Shown: positions 22,901-37,900 of the stretch, one piece after another
Layout of the letters: the number at the start of each line of letters is the position of its first letter
Numbering within the stretch: position 1 is the stretch's first letter
Assembly: GCA_023053545.1 (NCBI GenBank)
Contig: JAKZAN010000004.1
Span: forward strand, 8,060,001 to 8,124,000
Origin: Lepidurus packardi
Taxonomy: Eukaryota > Arthropoda > Branchiopoda > Notostraca > Triopsidae
Reading direction: 5' to 3'
DNA: 64,000 bases
Notes under the pieces: model-generated
Databases searched by the model: none
What the model was told of the DNA's origin: nothing
The model's input: only the letters and a program-made list of their open reading frames with translations
Translations under genes and position numbers: made by a program

Positions 22901-25900
22901 GCGTCTTGCGTTCACAACAACGATTCTCAGTGAGAAGCAAAAAAAAAATGATCGTTTTTTATACGAGTCTTCAAGTAAAAGACTTTTGTCAGAAGGCGAC
23001 AAGCCAACTTAAAATGCAGCAGCCCTCGCTGAGAAAACACCCAAGTTGTGCTCGTTCTCGAAACAAAAGCTTACGAATTCTTCCAACTTTCATAATATTC
23101 TATAACGTCCCTCAGAAATGCCTGCTTCGCCTTAAAAAAATAGAAGAGAAAAAGAAAGGGAAACTTTGACTTGTTGACAAGCAACAGACATGAAATAGCT
23201 AAAAAAAAGTATCATGAAACAAAAACTGTTGAAAACATGTGCTAACGTACTCGAGAGGCTCATCATGAGGATGATGAAGCTGGAAATCTGTGAAGATAAT
23301 CTGGACGCGTTCTTTCCCATGCCCTCGGAACTCGTAATGGCAATTCAAGAGAGGCGCGTAGGTGGACGGGTAACCCGGCGACGTGAAAGTGCCGTTCTTG
23401 GATACATCACTGCGAAACATTTGGTCGCACGTCGAACCTAGTTTTTTGGAAAGTAAAAGATACGAAAACCCATTAAGATCAAACGTTATAAGCATTTTAC
23501 CTCTTCATAAAGTAAAAATAAAAAAAATAAAGTAAAGCGAAGGATACTATAATGTTCAATGGGGAAGTTTAAAGACCCATCAAAGCCCATAAAAAGCAAA
23601 GGCAGAAAGTCTCGAAAGATTTGATTTGGGAATACTCTGAGCAGTAAAGGGATCTAGGGATGCTTCTGATCTTTCTCTCTCTCTGCAGCAAAGAATTATG
23701 AGCGAAGCCATCTTTCGTGTTTTCAATCCATTCATCTCGCGGAGCCAATCCAAGAGTATGATTGAACGGCATCCATCTTCTATTACTCTTTTTCTTTCTT
23801 TTTCTTTTTACAAGGGTCGTTGGGTGTTGGGTATTGGGGGACTCGTAAAAAATTCCCATTTTTCGGGGCTAAAAGTGCTCACAAGGGGGCACCAACGCAA
23901 GCAGAAGGAGAAGCAACACGTTATGCATTCCTAAGACATTGTCGACACAACAATGCCGAATTATGGCCACTATAGACGGGGCATTTGGATCTTGTTATGG
24001 TTGGAACGGCTGAAATCACTGTCATTAGCGGTCGTGTCTCGCAGCAAGAACGTAGGAAATGTGTGACGAGGTTACGACGCAAGTAAAACTTGCGACTCAG
24101 AAGACATTTTTTTACGTTCCTTTCGGTGGTGTTGAGAAATTCACGTCGGGTTCAAAATAAAAAAAAAATGGACCTGTACTGCACTCATTAGCGGCCTCAA
24201 AACGAGGCATCGGAACGACCGCAAATGACGTGATTTCGTTCCTTCGTCTTCGCCCCTATTTCACATTATCATGCTTGTCGCATACCCATCTCTCACGTAA
24301 TTCGAAAAATGGCGGGAAATTATGCAAAACGGTTTAACGCTATACGGCTAGGCGAGGAACTGATAACAGATTCCGGAATTAAAACGAATCAACCCGGAAA
24401 AATAATTTCAAAAAATAGGTAAAAAATATATTTCAAAAATAGGTTTAAAAAATACAAACAAGTACAAAATAATGCTACATGACGAAATGTGCTCGAATAT
24501 GCTCGCAAATTATACGGCAGAAGCCTGCATTTTTCGATGTTTTTACGAGATTTAGAACGTTTACAGATTTAAGATCTTTCCTTGCTTCAAAATTACACCA
24601 CCGAGGCGGATTTAGTGAAGGAGTTCCAGCCTCCTGGGTTCTGTATAGTACAGTACATTACGCCATGTCCGTAACTCTAAAAAGCTTAACGTAGACGCAC
24701 AGAAATATGAAGATATCTACCAAGTCTGCAAGTAGGCGAACACGGATGCAATCCTTGTTTTGTACAGACTAACAGACTTACCGACCATTACTACAAAGGC
24801 CAAGCAAGAAAGTTTTATTGCTAACTACGAAACTCGCCATTATCCAACTTTTTCTAAGTAAAACACTTCTTTTTTATTTCTGTTCATTTTCCTTTTCGCT
24901 TCTAATGACCTTTTCCGAGCATCCAAGTGTCTTGGCGGCAAATTCCTTCGCATTGCTGAATAATCAAATTTTTCGCCAAAAAAACATTCAACGAATTCAA
25001 AAGCGAAAGTAAAATAAAGCCCTACAACGTGATCAAACAGACTTAACAAAGAGATTCCAACGCATAAGAACGGGCGCTTTCTCGTTTTTCTTTCTCACTT
25101 TTTACGATTGTCGTGACGCAACATTAACAACAGTTACTACCCCATCCGGCAAATTTCCCCATTGTTAGGATAAGATGATGACGGTCATATAAAACCTCGA
25201 AAAGAAAAGGAAATAAAATAAATAGAAAATTGTCTTTTGCTCTTCTGATACTCTTTAATTGATATACTTTCGCGCATGCCATGTTATATGTCAATTTACA
25301 GCTCCTCCCAGCAGCAATCCAGCTTAGAATCTAGAACAGCCCTTAATGCAGCTGTTTTTAAGCAAACTAACTTATTCAATATCGGACCACCGAGCTTACA
25401 TTGGCTTGTACTTTTAAGAGGTGGAGGATCTCTCCACAGATGAAGCTTACTTTTTATCACGTTTTATTACTTTTTTTTTCCTATTTTGCAGACCACTGGT
25501 TAAAAAGAAAGAAAATGGACGTTGATGAGGCAGAAGTTGCCAAAAAACAACAGAAAAATGACCCGGAAAAAATAAGGCTTTTGCCCCAAAGTGCAACAGA
25601 AAGAAGAGCAAGAGGATGAGTATAAAAGCTTGAGGATTTCTGGCTGCCAGAAACCTTGTTTTTGCTCAAAAGAAGACAAAGTATATCGGGAAAAACTGCA
25701 GAGAACATTTCAGCTGGCTTCTACCACAGTCTTTTAAGGCCCGAGACGCGAGTAAGAGAGCCAGAAAGAGAGAAATAGAAGGAGCTGTGCATGTTGTAGC
25801 AACTTGGGGCGGCTTTGGTGACGCAAAAAGTGTGCACAAAAGATCAACGGCCAATGCTCCGTCCGTCTCCCTCTTTTGACTTGCAGTTGGAAGCTTTTTG

Positions 25901-28900
25901 GCGAAATTGAAAAAGAATAGAAGCGGCTCCTTTTTCTTTTGGATATGTAGGTGAGCCTGAGGTGACCACTAAGTCTGCCTGGTACTCGATGTCCTGTCCT
26001 TTCTTCCACCATTTTTTTCTCTTTCTTTCTTTCGCTTTCTTTTTTTTGGAGATTTAGACGAACGTTGAGAAAGGCAAACCTTATTGATGGGGAGGTCTAG
26101 GATGTCACAGAAAAGTCAACAAAAGCCATCATCCTTCCCAGTAGGATACAAAAAGGGATACCTTGAAGGCCCCTTTCAATAGATTGTTTCTTGTCATCGT
26201 CGTAAATTAAGTCCGATGGGATAGTGTGGGATGATTTATTACTCCCAACATGTGCATACTGTCCGTCCACTTGTTTACGTTATAAAAAATATCCCGCTTC
26301 CCCGTTTCCAGGCTTTCTTGAACGTCGGAAAGATCAAAAGCCCAAACTGTAAGGCGGAAGGCGTGGCAGAAATGCAGTACAGGTACAGCAAACTTCTACT
26401 CTGCGTAAATGCTTTACATGGCATTTCTTGATAAGAAACAAAAGGAAAACATCTCATTAAGCAGCACAGGCTAATTAGAGGGTTACATACCGAACTTCCC
26501 TCGATATGACTATATGAAATACAAGAAGAAAAACAAAAAGGGGGGAAATAGATGAGGATTACTCTTCCCTGAGAATAAGTCATTTGTAATGAAAGCGTCG
26601 AGGATCTCGAGACATGCAGTGCTAAAAACGTTCGCAATTAAAAGCAGCAACCAAGCACGCATACCAGCGTAATGTTTTTTCCGCGGTGCATGCATCTTAA
26701 CACGGTGCACTGGATAGATCCGACTTCAGAATGTTTAAACAGCACGAGCTGCAACCAAGTTTTGCACCCTCGCACAATTTTTTTCTCCCGTAAGAAAATA
26801 TCCAGCTGTCATATAACGTTTGATTTATTTGTTTCCGCCAACGCAACCAGAACGTCAACTTTATCCCACGCATCTCTGCGCGTAGAATATAACCATCTCT
26901 GTTTCATCCCCTTACATGAAAACAAGACGTACGAAACAACCCCTAAAGAGATAGACATGTCACCATATCGTGCCTTTTGGGTACACGAAGGTTAAACTCC
27001 CTTAACTTTACAGAGAGAATAAGAAGCTGAACAGCCACTTCAAAATAATAATAAAAGTGTATAAAGATGACAAGAGCGTCTTAGAACCTTTCAAATCCCA
27101 ATTACGTGCATCATTTCTTTATTTTTTAATAAGACGAACAGAGAAACAGAAAACACAGTAATTAGCCTAAGTTTACGTTGTTGTATTTGTAGTTTTAAGT
27201 AATAAGAATATTATTTATAGTACGTATACAAGAATTCGGTGAATTCCTACACTGGGATTGTCAAATCATCATAAGCAGAAGAACAGAAATAATAATAAAA
27301 ATATGACGTAAAGTGGATCTTGATTTTCAAAAGCATTCACAAATTAGTGGAAATCTGTCTGGTCGGAATTTTGCATTCCAAATTTCCTTCAGTCAAGAAG
27401 GAAGTTTCTCAAAGGCCTCCAATAATGACGTGTTCTTCGCTACACAAGAAACACTGCGCTAATGGGGAAGGACCAAATATTTGCTCGGCCATCCACTTGG
27501 AACTTGCTATAGTACAGTATTGAAGTAAACTGTGGAACTGCAGACAGCAATGCCAACGATGGTAACTAATGTATCCCAAAGGTTTCCGAGGCCAAGGTAA
27601 AAAAAAAGTACTTGGCCAATCCTGCTGAGCTATTTTTTGCTAAATTATTATAATTGTAGGCTTTAGAAAATTTGTACATTTTTTGGCAGTTTGTTAATAA
27701 CATAGTCAGAATTATAGTTAATTAATATATTTATAGCCAAGTAATAACGCAAAGGTAACAATACCATAGACAAGTACAATTAGTTAATTTATAAATAAAT
27801 TAGTAACCTATAGGTAGTAACTTTACAAACAATTAACAATTTATAGGGTAAGTTAGTCATTTCTAACATAATTCTCGCGTGAAGCACTAACATTGCACTG
27901 CTGACGAACGGAAACCTTATGATACAACTCAAGACGCCAATAACTACTTTTCCGGTTCCTTATCTCCTTCTCCAAAGCGAAATCAAATTTATTAACCAGC
28001 TAGGCTGCTTCTTCGTAGTCGGGTGCTGTTGCGTACCAGCTCGTTGATATAACGTGACGAAGCAAGACTTTGGGTCTCTTGTTAACTCAGTATAAAACTT
28101 CATCAAGGTTTTGCTGGCAAGAAGAAAAGAAAGAAAGCATGAAAAAAACGGAGGCCCGGCACACATAGACTCACACACACACAAAAAAAATATCCACATC
28201 CGACCTTACTAATCCTGCCGGTCTCTCCCTTTTCGTGCTGTGGTAACTAAGCGTAATAAACGCGACTATACGGACCTGGGCTTTATTAGCAGAACAAGAA
28301 AAATTGTTCCTTTTTTATGTATTTTTTATCTCGCTTAGTGTTACACTTTTTTCGCGTTGGCTATATGAAATCAGCACCATTATTACGTTTTTTAAGCTCA
28401 CCCATATATAAATGACCCGGAAATTATTTTGCTCCGCTGAACTTGACATGTCATCTTCGAAAGTTTGGACGTTATATACAGAAAAAAGGTAAAGAAAGAG
28501 AGAAAAGCCCACATTATTTCAAAAAGTGATGGAAAAACAAGAAATCAACCGGCAGGAGAGCTGCAGCAATCACCGCTTTCACTAATATAGTGGCTGACAT
28601 AAATCTTGTCACATGGCATTGCCCAATATGGAACATTAGTTACCATACAGCGACCATTATTGTAACAGTAAAAAGTGTGATGCGATGTCTCGTTTTGGCG
28701 CGTCCAATAAAATGCCAAGACGACGAAAAAGTATTAAGATAAACATCCAAAAAGTCAGCTTATCAAAAGCGCAAAACTAAAAAAAAAAAAATGGAAAAAA
28801 ATCGTCATGGCAGCTCGCAAAAGTTTTTCCCTTATAAGCTACCCAGGTCCCTTAGGTGGTAAAAAACGAGACGGAAGAGCTTGCAAAAGGCGTGTTTTTT

Positions 28901-31900
28901 TTTCTTTTGGCAAGAGATGCAAATTTAACGAGTTTTCAGTTCCGCTAAAGTTGACTTTTTCCCCAAAGTTAACGAAAGTGTGCCTTTTACCCGTTCGTTT
29001 TATGCACACGACCTTCCTCGCATCCGCCTTGCAAACTTAACTTGTCAAACACAGTCAATTCCCGAACTTTGGCAAGCACCCTTAAACAAACTACTCTCTA
29101 ATGAAGCGCATCATGAGGCATGAAGCGCATATTTGTATTTAAAAACCCTTTTTATGGCGTCCACTAACCTTAGATTTTGAATTTTTGGATGTCCAAGCTA
29201 CAACGTTCAAGCCCCCACAAACTTTCAAAGGGATGTTTCGCAAATGCGAGAAAGCATTCCGTCTATTCCACCTTTCATTAGTGGGGCAGACGGTGAGCAA
29301 AGGAGAGCGGGAAGAGGACGGCGAAGGTCAGACAGAGGAAGGAGAGGGGTAGTGCCAGAAATTTGGTATAATTTAGGATGTGCACGTTCAAGCCATGGAA
29401 CCTCCACCTCCCCGAAAAGGGTGAGGAGAGAGAATCAGGCCAATTCGTGCGGGAGCCAGTGCAATGCAAGTAAAGACTTTGCATATATGCGCAAGCTGCC
29501 TTGATGTGATTCCCTAGGCTCATTTACAGCTATAATGGCGCATACCCCGCCACCGAAAACTCAGCCGCTTGTGCCAACCCAGACCAACCACTGAAGAACA
29601 CTTGGAAGACACTGAAAAGGCTTACAACGCGCCACATTTCCGTATTTAGGACCTTAACACACGACCTTCACCTTCTGCCTCATTTCTTAAATCCACGGAA
29701 CTTTAGCCAAGAAACCCTGGAGACTTGTAACTGTCTTTTGCAACCTGTCTGGGGCACTATACATTTTGCAATTTTGCCATTCAACTTAAACCAACACGAA
29801 CAAGGCATGCAATAACCTGTCCAAAAGAACACTCCGAACGAGTGTCCTTTTCCGGGAGGTAAGACTGACTCCTTATTCTCTCCCAAAACTGAAAATCCCG
29901 ATTTTAACCCTTGACTTTCTTACCCCCGAAAAGGAAGTATGACTCGACAAAAGGACTCTGTGTACCCGACACAAAGTGCCGGACCGCGTCACAAGGACGC
30001 CGGGCCCCCACAGAAGGACGCCAGGTACATAATCTTTTAAGGGACCAATAAAATGTCGAGTTTAAAAAGTTTCTGCTCATTGGTTAAGCGCCAACGAGAT
30101 TAGAAAGTGCTTAAACCGTTTTAAACAAATACGTCACAAGGACTCTGGACCCCGACTGAAGGACGCCAAAATTTAACCTAACGTAACTTGGCCTAAGCTA
30201 ACCTAGCCTAACATAGCCTAACTTAACCTAACCTAACCTTGTGACGGGTACACAGAGTCCTTTTGTCTAGTCGTGCTTGTGTCACGTTGCCCCCCAAAAG
30301 AGATATTGTATCTAAAAAGCAAGAAATAGTTTTTAAAAATACATACGAAAAAGAGAAAAAGTCGTTGCTGAGTTTAGACGTTCCTTTTCCAAAAGATGAA
30401 CATTACGATTTCCCGCTGGGATTTTCCTTCGGTGACCTCGGAATTTAGTAAAGGGAAAGCCGGCAAATTCAGCGTAAGAAATCACACCCAAGATCCGAAG
30501 TCTACTTCTTTGCCCACTTTTTTGTGGCCTCTCTTAACTCTTCGCGCGGTGCTCCTCTCCTCGCCAAACCCTTTCTTCTCCTACATAAGAGCTATCCTTT
30601 GTATACGACCTTCTCCAAGCTAATACAACAACCCTCTGAGATAATCCCTTATGGCTACATCCGACATCCGACTCGGAAAGATAACTCTTAACTCAACTTC
30701 TTCCCCGCTATAAAAAATAAATACAAATAAAACCTTAAAAGCCTAAAAAGGAAAGAAAAATAGTCCTTCTAAGCTTATTTCTAAAAATTCTGCAGAAATT
30801 TCCCTCCTCTCTTGCCTGTCATGCAAATTACCACCAACTGTTAATCAAAAAGTCGGACCTTGCGAAAAAAAAACTGGCAAGCCTTAAAAATGTATTCAGT
30901 TTGAGCGAATCAAGGAAATTACATTCGCTTGAACCCCAAGGAAGGAAGGAAGAATCCCTAGGAAGGGGAAAAGTTGGAAGCAATTACGTTCCTCTTAGCT
31001 TGCTTGACCCATACTAGAAACTTTCCTTGAATTCCCAACGTGTCTTGCTTGGGCAATCCACTGAACGATTATATTACGCCTTAAATTCGAGCCCCCATTT
31101 TGGACCCCGGAAACCCCGAGACCAAATCTCAGAAATCGTCCGTTAACCCAAACTACTCACAGAAATCACCCAAGTTTATATGCAACTGATGTGGCTTGTT
31201 CCAACCGACCGTCTAATGTCGTAGAGTGGAGTACGAGTCGCCAAGTACAGTAGCATGACTAAACGGACGGAGCGATACTAAGTTCTACACGGGAGATAAA
31301 CCTTCGATTGTTGTGCTTGTCGACCTGGATCGCCTCCTCGCCTTCCTGGATTGGGTCACGTCTGCGGGGGCTCATTCTGGATTCATCAACTGCCAAGCTT
31401 TTGGTGTAGTACCGGTTCCCGGGCTTTTGCGGGTTGCGAGACCTTCAAGAGCACTCTTCTGGCTGCTTTCCCCCGTCCCCAATCAATACCTTTACAAGTA
31501 CTCCACGTTACGGCCACCCAAAACCGCCGTATTGGAGGCAAGCTACACAGCGGTTTTCTTCGCCTTTTTCCCTTTTCTTTTTCTTTGCAGAAACCAAACG
31601 TTTACGCACCTATCGCACCTGGATTATTGAATGGAATGCCACCCTTTCCAACCAACAACTATCCCCCCCCCCCCCCCCCCAGCACGCTGAACCCTCAAAT
31701 TGCTCACGAAACATTGAACAGCTAACTAGGAGGGGAACTGGTGGAAAACAAAAGGTCCGTACGGTCCATGGCCCCCATGCAATACCTTTCATATCTGTCC
31801 AGGTGTGATACTTACACGCTTGTTTTGGGATGGAGGGTTTCACAAAATGTGCCAGGTAAAAAAGACGAAGAAAAAAAAAGCTTTCGGGGGAGGGGACAGG

Positions 31901-34900
31901 ATATTGATATCGAGGTGAAGTTATTTATATTACGTCTGTTTTTTTGTTGGGGGATTTCTTTTTTGTTGTATAGCTTATTATTGACCCGCCGAAAGCTGAG
32001 AGGGTCCAAAAAGCTGGTCTGACTTTTATAACACAGTCGACTACGTTTCTTATGCAGCAATTGACCCTGTCAAAAAACGTCAGGACACTATGCACTTCTG
32101 GGGCGGTCTTTGGGACCCATAAGCGTTTATGACTCGTGGCTTCCGGAGCGCGTGGCATAAACGGGAAGTAATACGTAACCCTTTTGCCCTTTTGGGAAGG
32201 TAGAGGCCAAGAACTGACGCAAAAAAAGAAGGAGAGAGAGCTCTTATTTCCATGTACAAGTGGAGAGAAATACGATCTCATTTTCTCGCATGTCAACCAC
32301 AAAAAATGTTACTGCAACTAGCCTTAATAGGAAAAAAATATAGAAAAACTACCATAAATAAGAAAGAAATAAACAAAAAATAACCTTCAATAAGAAAGCT
32401 TCCCCTTCCCTCCCCCCCCCCCAAAAAAAAGTAAAAAAAAAAAAATACAAACATTGTCCATGCAAACAAGACCTACGTCGCTCTCATGGTATAGATGGCC
32501 GCTCTCTGGGGTTTATCAAGACAGCCTGATACGACAGAGAGAGAAAGAGCGAGAGAGAAGAAGAAGCAAAAAAAGGTAAAAGATGCTCCGTTTCCTCCAC
32601 TTCTTTCCCGACAAAAATAAAAGAACGAGAAGAAAAAGTGGAATAAACGGAAAATTCCATGAAAAATGAATTTGCCGCGTTTTAAAGACAACCAAAATAC
32701 GATCCTCCGGGGAGACCTTTACTTTTATACGTCAAAGCCCTCGGGCAGCAAGTAAGTCTTCTTCCAAGACAGGAAAGAAAGACATGACAAACCATGCATG
32801 TTGATCTTTGTATGTTTGAACTCTAAGCTGCCCGACAACAGCGGATCACAAACAGAAGTGGTTAGCCATTAATTAAGCATAAGAAAACGGTTGGTTGGTT
32901 CATACGGTCGACGGAGAAAAGGCAATGAGGATGGGTAAGCGAGGAACACATACACCACATTACATTACACTACTCTACACAGTTCGATTTCCTGCATTGC
33001 TAGAGCTAGTTTCTAATGAGGCAAGAGAAAGGCAGGGAAATTGAGTGTTCGTTTTCTACTCCGAAAAATTAGCTGTTCCCGATCCACGCCTCAATCGCAT
33101 TATTCTTGCCGCACTAATGTGAAGCAACCGACCGACAGCTAACCCATGAAAGTTGGCGTGTAAAAGAGGTGTGAGAAATGTAGATAGGCATAGGTCTATG
33201 AGGGTGGGCAGAGAAAGGCCTGTTGGAAGAAAAGAGAAGAGAGCGAGTGATGTGTCAAAAGAATGTGGTGAGCAAGGCTAATGATTAAACGCTTTGGGTG
33301 TGTGTGACTGGACCTATGACCCATGCGAGTTATACCCCATGATGATAAGCGACTGATGCCAATAGAACATGAAAAGAGGGGGACGGAAGCACACAGAGAA
33401 GAAACAATCCCATCCAAGTTATATGTTCCCTTTGTTTTTGAAGTTGACTTCAAAAGCTTAGAGTTTCCTAGGAATTCTCAAATAAAATTTTTGACAATTG
33501 TAGAAAATGCTGAGAGAATTCATAGTAATTATTAAGTCATGTAGAATGTTATAGAAAATATCGAGAAATTTCAGGAAATTTGTAGAAAATTCTTTGTGAC
33601 TTTTCATAGAACTACAGTGTATAGGTTTTAAACCTATATACTATGTTAATAACATTTTTAGAAAATACAGTAGATGTCGCTTATTTTGATCACGTTTGTC
33701 AATAGAATATTGATTCTATTAAAGATTCAAATAAACGAAAATGGGTTACTGGCTTGTCTAAACCAAAGAAACAAATTATCGTCTCCTTTTTTTAACAATA
33801 TTCTCACAATAAGCGACATCCACTTACTAGAAAGCATTTAGAGAATTGTACAAATTGACAGAAAATCCCTAGGAATTATTCGTACATTGTAGAACGATTT
33901 AGCAATTTTATAAATTTTACAGAAGATTGCAGAAAATATTTAGAGAATTCACAGAAACGAGTCTAGATTATTTTTTAATATTTAAAAATTGTCCAGGAAA
34001 TTGATCTCTACCTTTTCTGCTTTAAAATTACCCGAACAGTATCCATCTTCAGGAAAGGTCGCATGACTAAAAACTTGTGTTTTAAAGCTTGGGAAGCGAA
34101 AAAAAAAAAAACAACTTTAATTTTCCTCCCAATTACATCTTGGATGAGAGAGAACATTTACATTAAAACTTTGTTAGGGGTGCTATCGTTGCTCAACTGC
34201 AACTTCTATCGCGACTCTCTATTTAACTCATTTTACTTTAATACAAAACCTTTAACAAACGTCGCCAATTCCCCACAGGCTTTTCCAAACGTGCAACTTT
34301 GAACTGTGAAATAAACTAACCCCGGGTTGCAAGTAACTTGGAGGAGTTGAAGGTGCTCGAAATAGCAATCGCATAACGATTCGCTCTCCACTTAGCCCTC
34401 CACCCCGCCCCCCTCAAAAAAGAAGAAAAAATACGAGCACCAACAAAGGAGAGAAAAGCGGGTCCAAGTTCAAGTGCATATCGATCGTTTCCTAAGCACA
34501 GATTGTGTTTCTGCATGTTGTTCAAAAGAGAAAGAGACACAGAGTAAAAAAGATACCAACAGCAATTTTACTCGTAGTGAAGTTCTCCATGTCGCTGGTG
34601 GCTTATTATAGCGCCGTAACAGCAACATCTTTCGATTCAGCCAGCAGCAAGTCCACTGTGGATGGCAACAATAGCCTTCTCTCTCTCTCCCTCTCTCTTT
34701 TGCTCTCGCCTTCTTCCCGCTTGGCCTCAAGGTCCTTCATCTCTCTTTTACTCCCAGAAAAATCAAATACAATCTCCCAAAAAGTCTTGAAGAACACTTG
34801 AAGATGCCCTCCTATCGCAGATATACATCTGAGAGGCAGTTAGGGGGATGGCATTCAAGGAATAAAGATTTTCCATCGTTGGGGCAAACGGATACTAGGG

Positions 34901-37900
34901 CAAAACGGACAGTCGGACACTTGAAGAAATCCTAGCGCCAGATTTTGGCCACTTTTTACGGTTTAAAATTAACTCGCGAAGAAGAAAAGAAATACGATAG
35001 AAAGAGCCTCACTTGAAAAAGAAAAGCGGGAAAAGGTAAATAACATTTGGACGTTGAAAGCGTTGCAAGACAAACACTAAAAAAACTGCTTCGCTCCCAT
35101 TAACCACATTACGACCAATTGTTGATTCCAAAAAAGGGGGAGTTTCTTTGATGTCTTTTTACATCCCATAAAATGTAAACGCAGTTACTTTACAAACACA
35201 AAACAGTCACGAGTCAAAAGTATTTGCCCCCCTCCCCCCCAACTAACAAAAAGGACAGAACATAAAATCCCTCTAAGTGAGCCTCTTCTGTTTGAAGGAC
35301 TCCAAAATTTGCTGTATAAAGAGTATAACAATACTTGGAAACCCCTTAAAAAGTGTTTCTAAACTTGGAGCTTCATTGTGTGACCTTTTTCCGGGTTGGC
35401 TTAACTTGAATCGTTCCCGAGCTCTAATTTTCGTCTCATTTCGTACAGATCGTAAAAATGGTAAATACTTTATTAAGACGAGCGCGGAATGAGCAACGAC
35501 TTGTGTAAGCCGTAATCAACCCCCAATGTTCCTCCAGCTTCATCCCGTCTCCCACCCTGGAATGGCATGCACATCAACCGATAAAAAAAAAGTTTTTAAA
35601 AAAACGAAAAGGAAATTAAATAGAAAATGAGAAAAACGAAAGACATGAAACGAACAAGCTAATCATGGGACATTACTTCTCATTTACTGTAGCGGACAAG
35701 TCCACAACTTCCCTCTTAATGGAGAGGACAGTCTAATTAAGCTTTGGAAAGGATTCATTTGGCCTTCTGCGACAGCACGATGTCGTTTCTGCCTCGGAAA
35801 ATAATACACATGCAAAACAAAAATGGAAAATAAAACAGAAATCAAATTTAGCAGAGCAAAGAGTCTCTATGTTGTGTAATCTAAATCGGAGATAGCACTG
35901 CAAGTTTTAGGCTTTCAGCAATGAGCAAGGGAAAGATCACGACATGCCTTCCATCACAAATTAATTCCCGACATCACGGTCTTTTCGGCGAAGAGGAGCA
36001 AACTTGGACATATTAGTAAACTTCTTGGGAAGTATACGAATTTATCTTTGATGGTTTCGATGATGATTAAGCAAAAGCTACTTTCCCTGTGCTTAAACAA
36101 AGCGAAACAAAAGGACACCTTTGAGAGATTTAGCTCAAGAAAGTTTCGCAAACAAAAGCAATTTTGATGGCATAAACAGCGCGTTCTGTGTATAAAGGTA
36201 TAAACGGCTTGTGCTGTATAATACTGTTATAAAACTAAAAAAAAGAGTAATTTTTCCGGCGCAATCCGGAGTGACGTTCAAAGGTCTCTTATTTCCTTTT
36301 TTTCATCTTCACTATTTTCGATACTAACACACTTTTCCTTTCTAATCCCATCCCGGACTAAAACGAAAAGAGTATAACAGCAGCATCTTTTACAAGAGCA
36401 TCATTATCAGAGAGAAGTTGTCCAGAGAGATAAAAAAAACAGCGAGAATGACACGGCAACGTTCGTACTCTCATGTGAGATAAAAAAAATTGGGCCAATA
36501 CACTTTTTTCAACGATCCTCGCACGCATTTCTGGCTCCATTATATTACTACCGCGATTACCGCAGCAGTTTCGGCTCTTGCTTTGACCCATCTCTTCCCT
36601 TTTTCCTTTTTCTAAACCTTTTTTTTCTTTTATGGAGGATTTTCCTGAACACATTTACGCGTGTGTCCGTTGGAACACACACAAAAAGTCAGTATTCCAA
36701 ACTTTTAAGCTTTTTCTTCATTACTTGCGTTGAGGTTTCGTGTGCACGAGCTAGATTGCTGGATACACCCCAGCCAGCACAAGGACAAGTGCCCGTAATG
36801 ACTCGACACGGAATTTCTCTCCGGGAAACCTTGATGACAGGATTTAGTTCCTCTGACAGGGTTACTGCAAGGCAAGCTTATAAACTCGGACAAGATTTAC
36901 TCCTTTGTCTTTGGGGGGGGGGGGGGGGGGGGGAGGGAGAGAGAGAGAGAGCTTTCTTCCATCGTAGACAAGACGCTCTGTCCCTCTCTGTCTCTCACTC
37001 TCGACTCTTTCTCGCTTCGGTTTCAGAGGTTGGCACAAATTTCCTTGAATAATTGGACAGGAGTTAATCCCTCAACACAGCACAGAAACCCACATGACTT
37101 ATACAGTGGTGCCTCGTATAACGAACGTTCCGCACTAAGAAGGCGAGCGCGGGCTGGAAAATGTTCCGCATAACGAACCCGGTCCCGCATTATGAACCGC
37201 ACGCTCGCTCTGTTGTGTTTTTTTATATTTTAAATTTGTATTAAGTTCGGTGTTTTTTTAGTGTTGTCAAAATGACATCTAAGAAGGCCGTTAATGGGAA
37301 GAGTAGAAGAGCACTTACTATTGAAATGAAACAAGAAGTCATAGACAAAAAAGGACTCAGGAGCTAGAGTTGTAGATTTTGCAAGTGAATATGGAGTCAT
37401 GATCAAGTCAACCATAGGAACCATTTTAGCCATTAGAGAATAATCATGAAAGCAAAGGTGACCAAGGGAGTCTCAAGAGTTTGTTCACAGAAAATCGATA
37501 AGTGATGAAATGGAGAGGTTGCAGTTAGTTTGGGTTAATGGAAGGCAAATGAAAGGAGATTTAACCACGCAGGAAATAATTAGTGAGAAAGCTAGGGTCC
37601 ATCTATGAAGAGCTTAAAATGTCCACTCCAGGAACAAGTTCAAAGCTTAAGAACAGGAAGGTTTCAAAACCCCTTAGACGTGGTTTCATAGGTTTAAGAA
37701 AAGAAGTGGCATCCACAGTCATAATGTCATAATGCAAAATTACGATTTTTCGGGATTTTGGACCGGCCTTGGGAACGGATCAAACTTAATCCCCTAGTCA
37801 CTTAGGGGAAACGGCGTTCCGCATAACGAACGATTCGCATATGGAACGGAATGGATTGCATTCGTTATGCGAGGCCCCACTGTATACGGAATAAAGAGCA

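Noticed and set aside
24600-24700. Possible hAT end (GAGGCGGATTTAG-like)
   Set aside because: No matching partner end or target duplication could be found.
30175-30240. CCTAA tract as an interstitial telomere or chromosome fusion point
   Set aside because: The same degenerate tract occurs at the same internal place in a second copy of the surrounding element.
31313-31808. Overlapping plus-strand frames of 105-124 codons
   Set aside because: Three frames are open at once, typical of pyrimidine-rich low-complexity DNA, and a C run crosses them.
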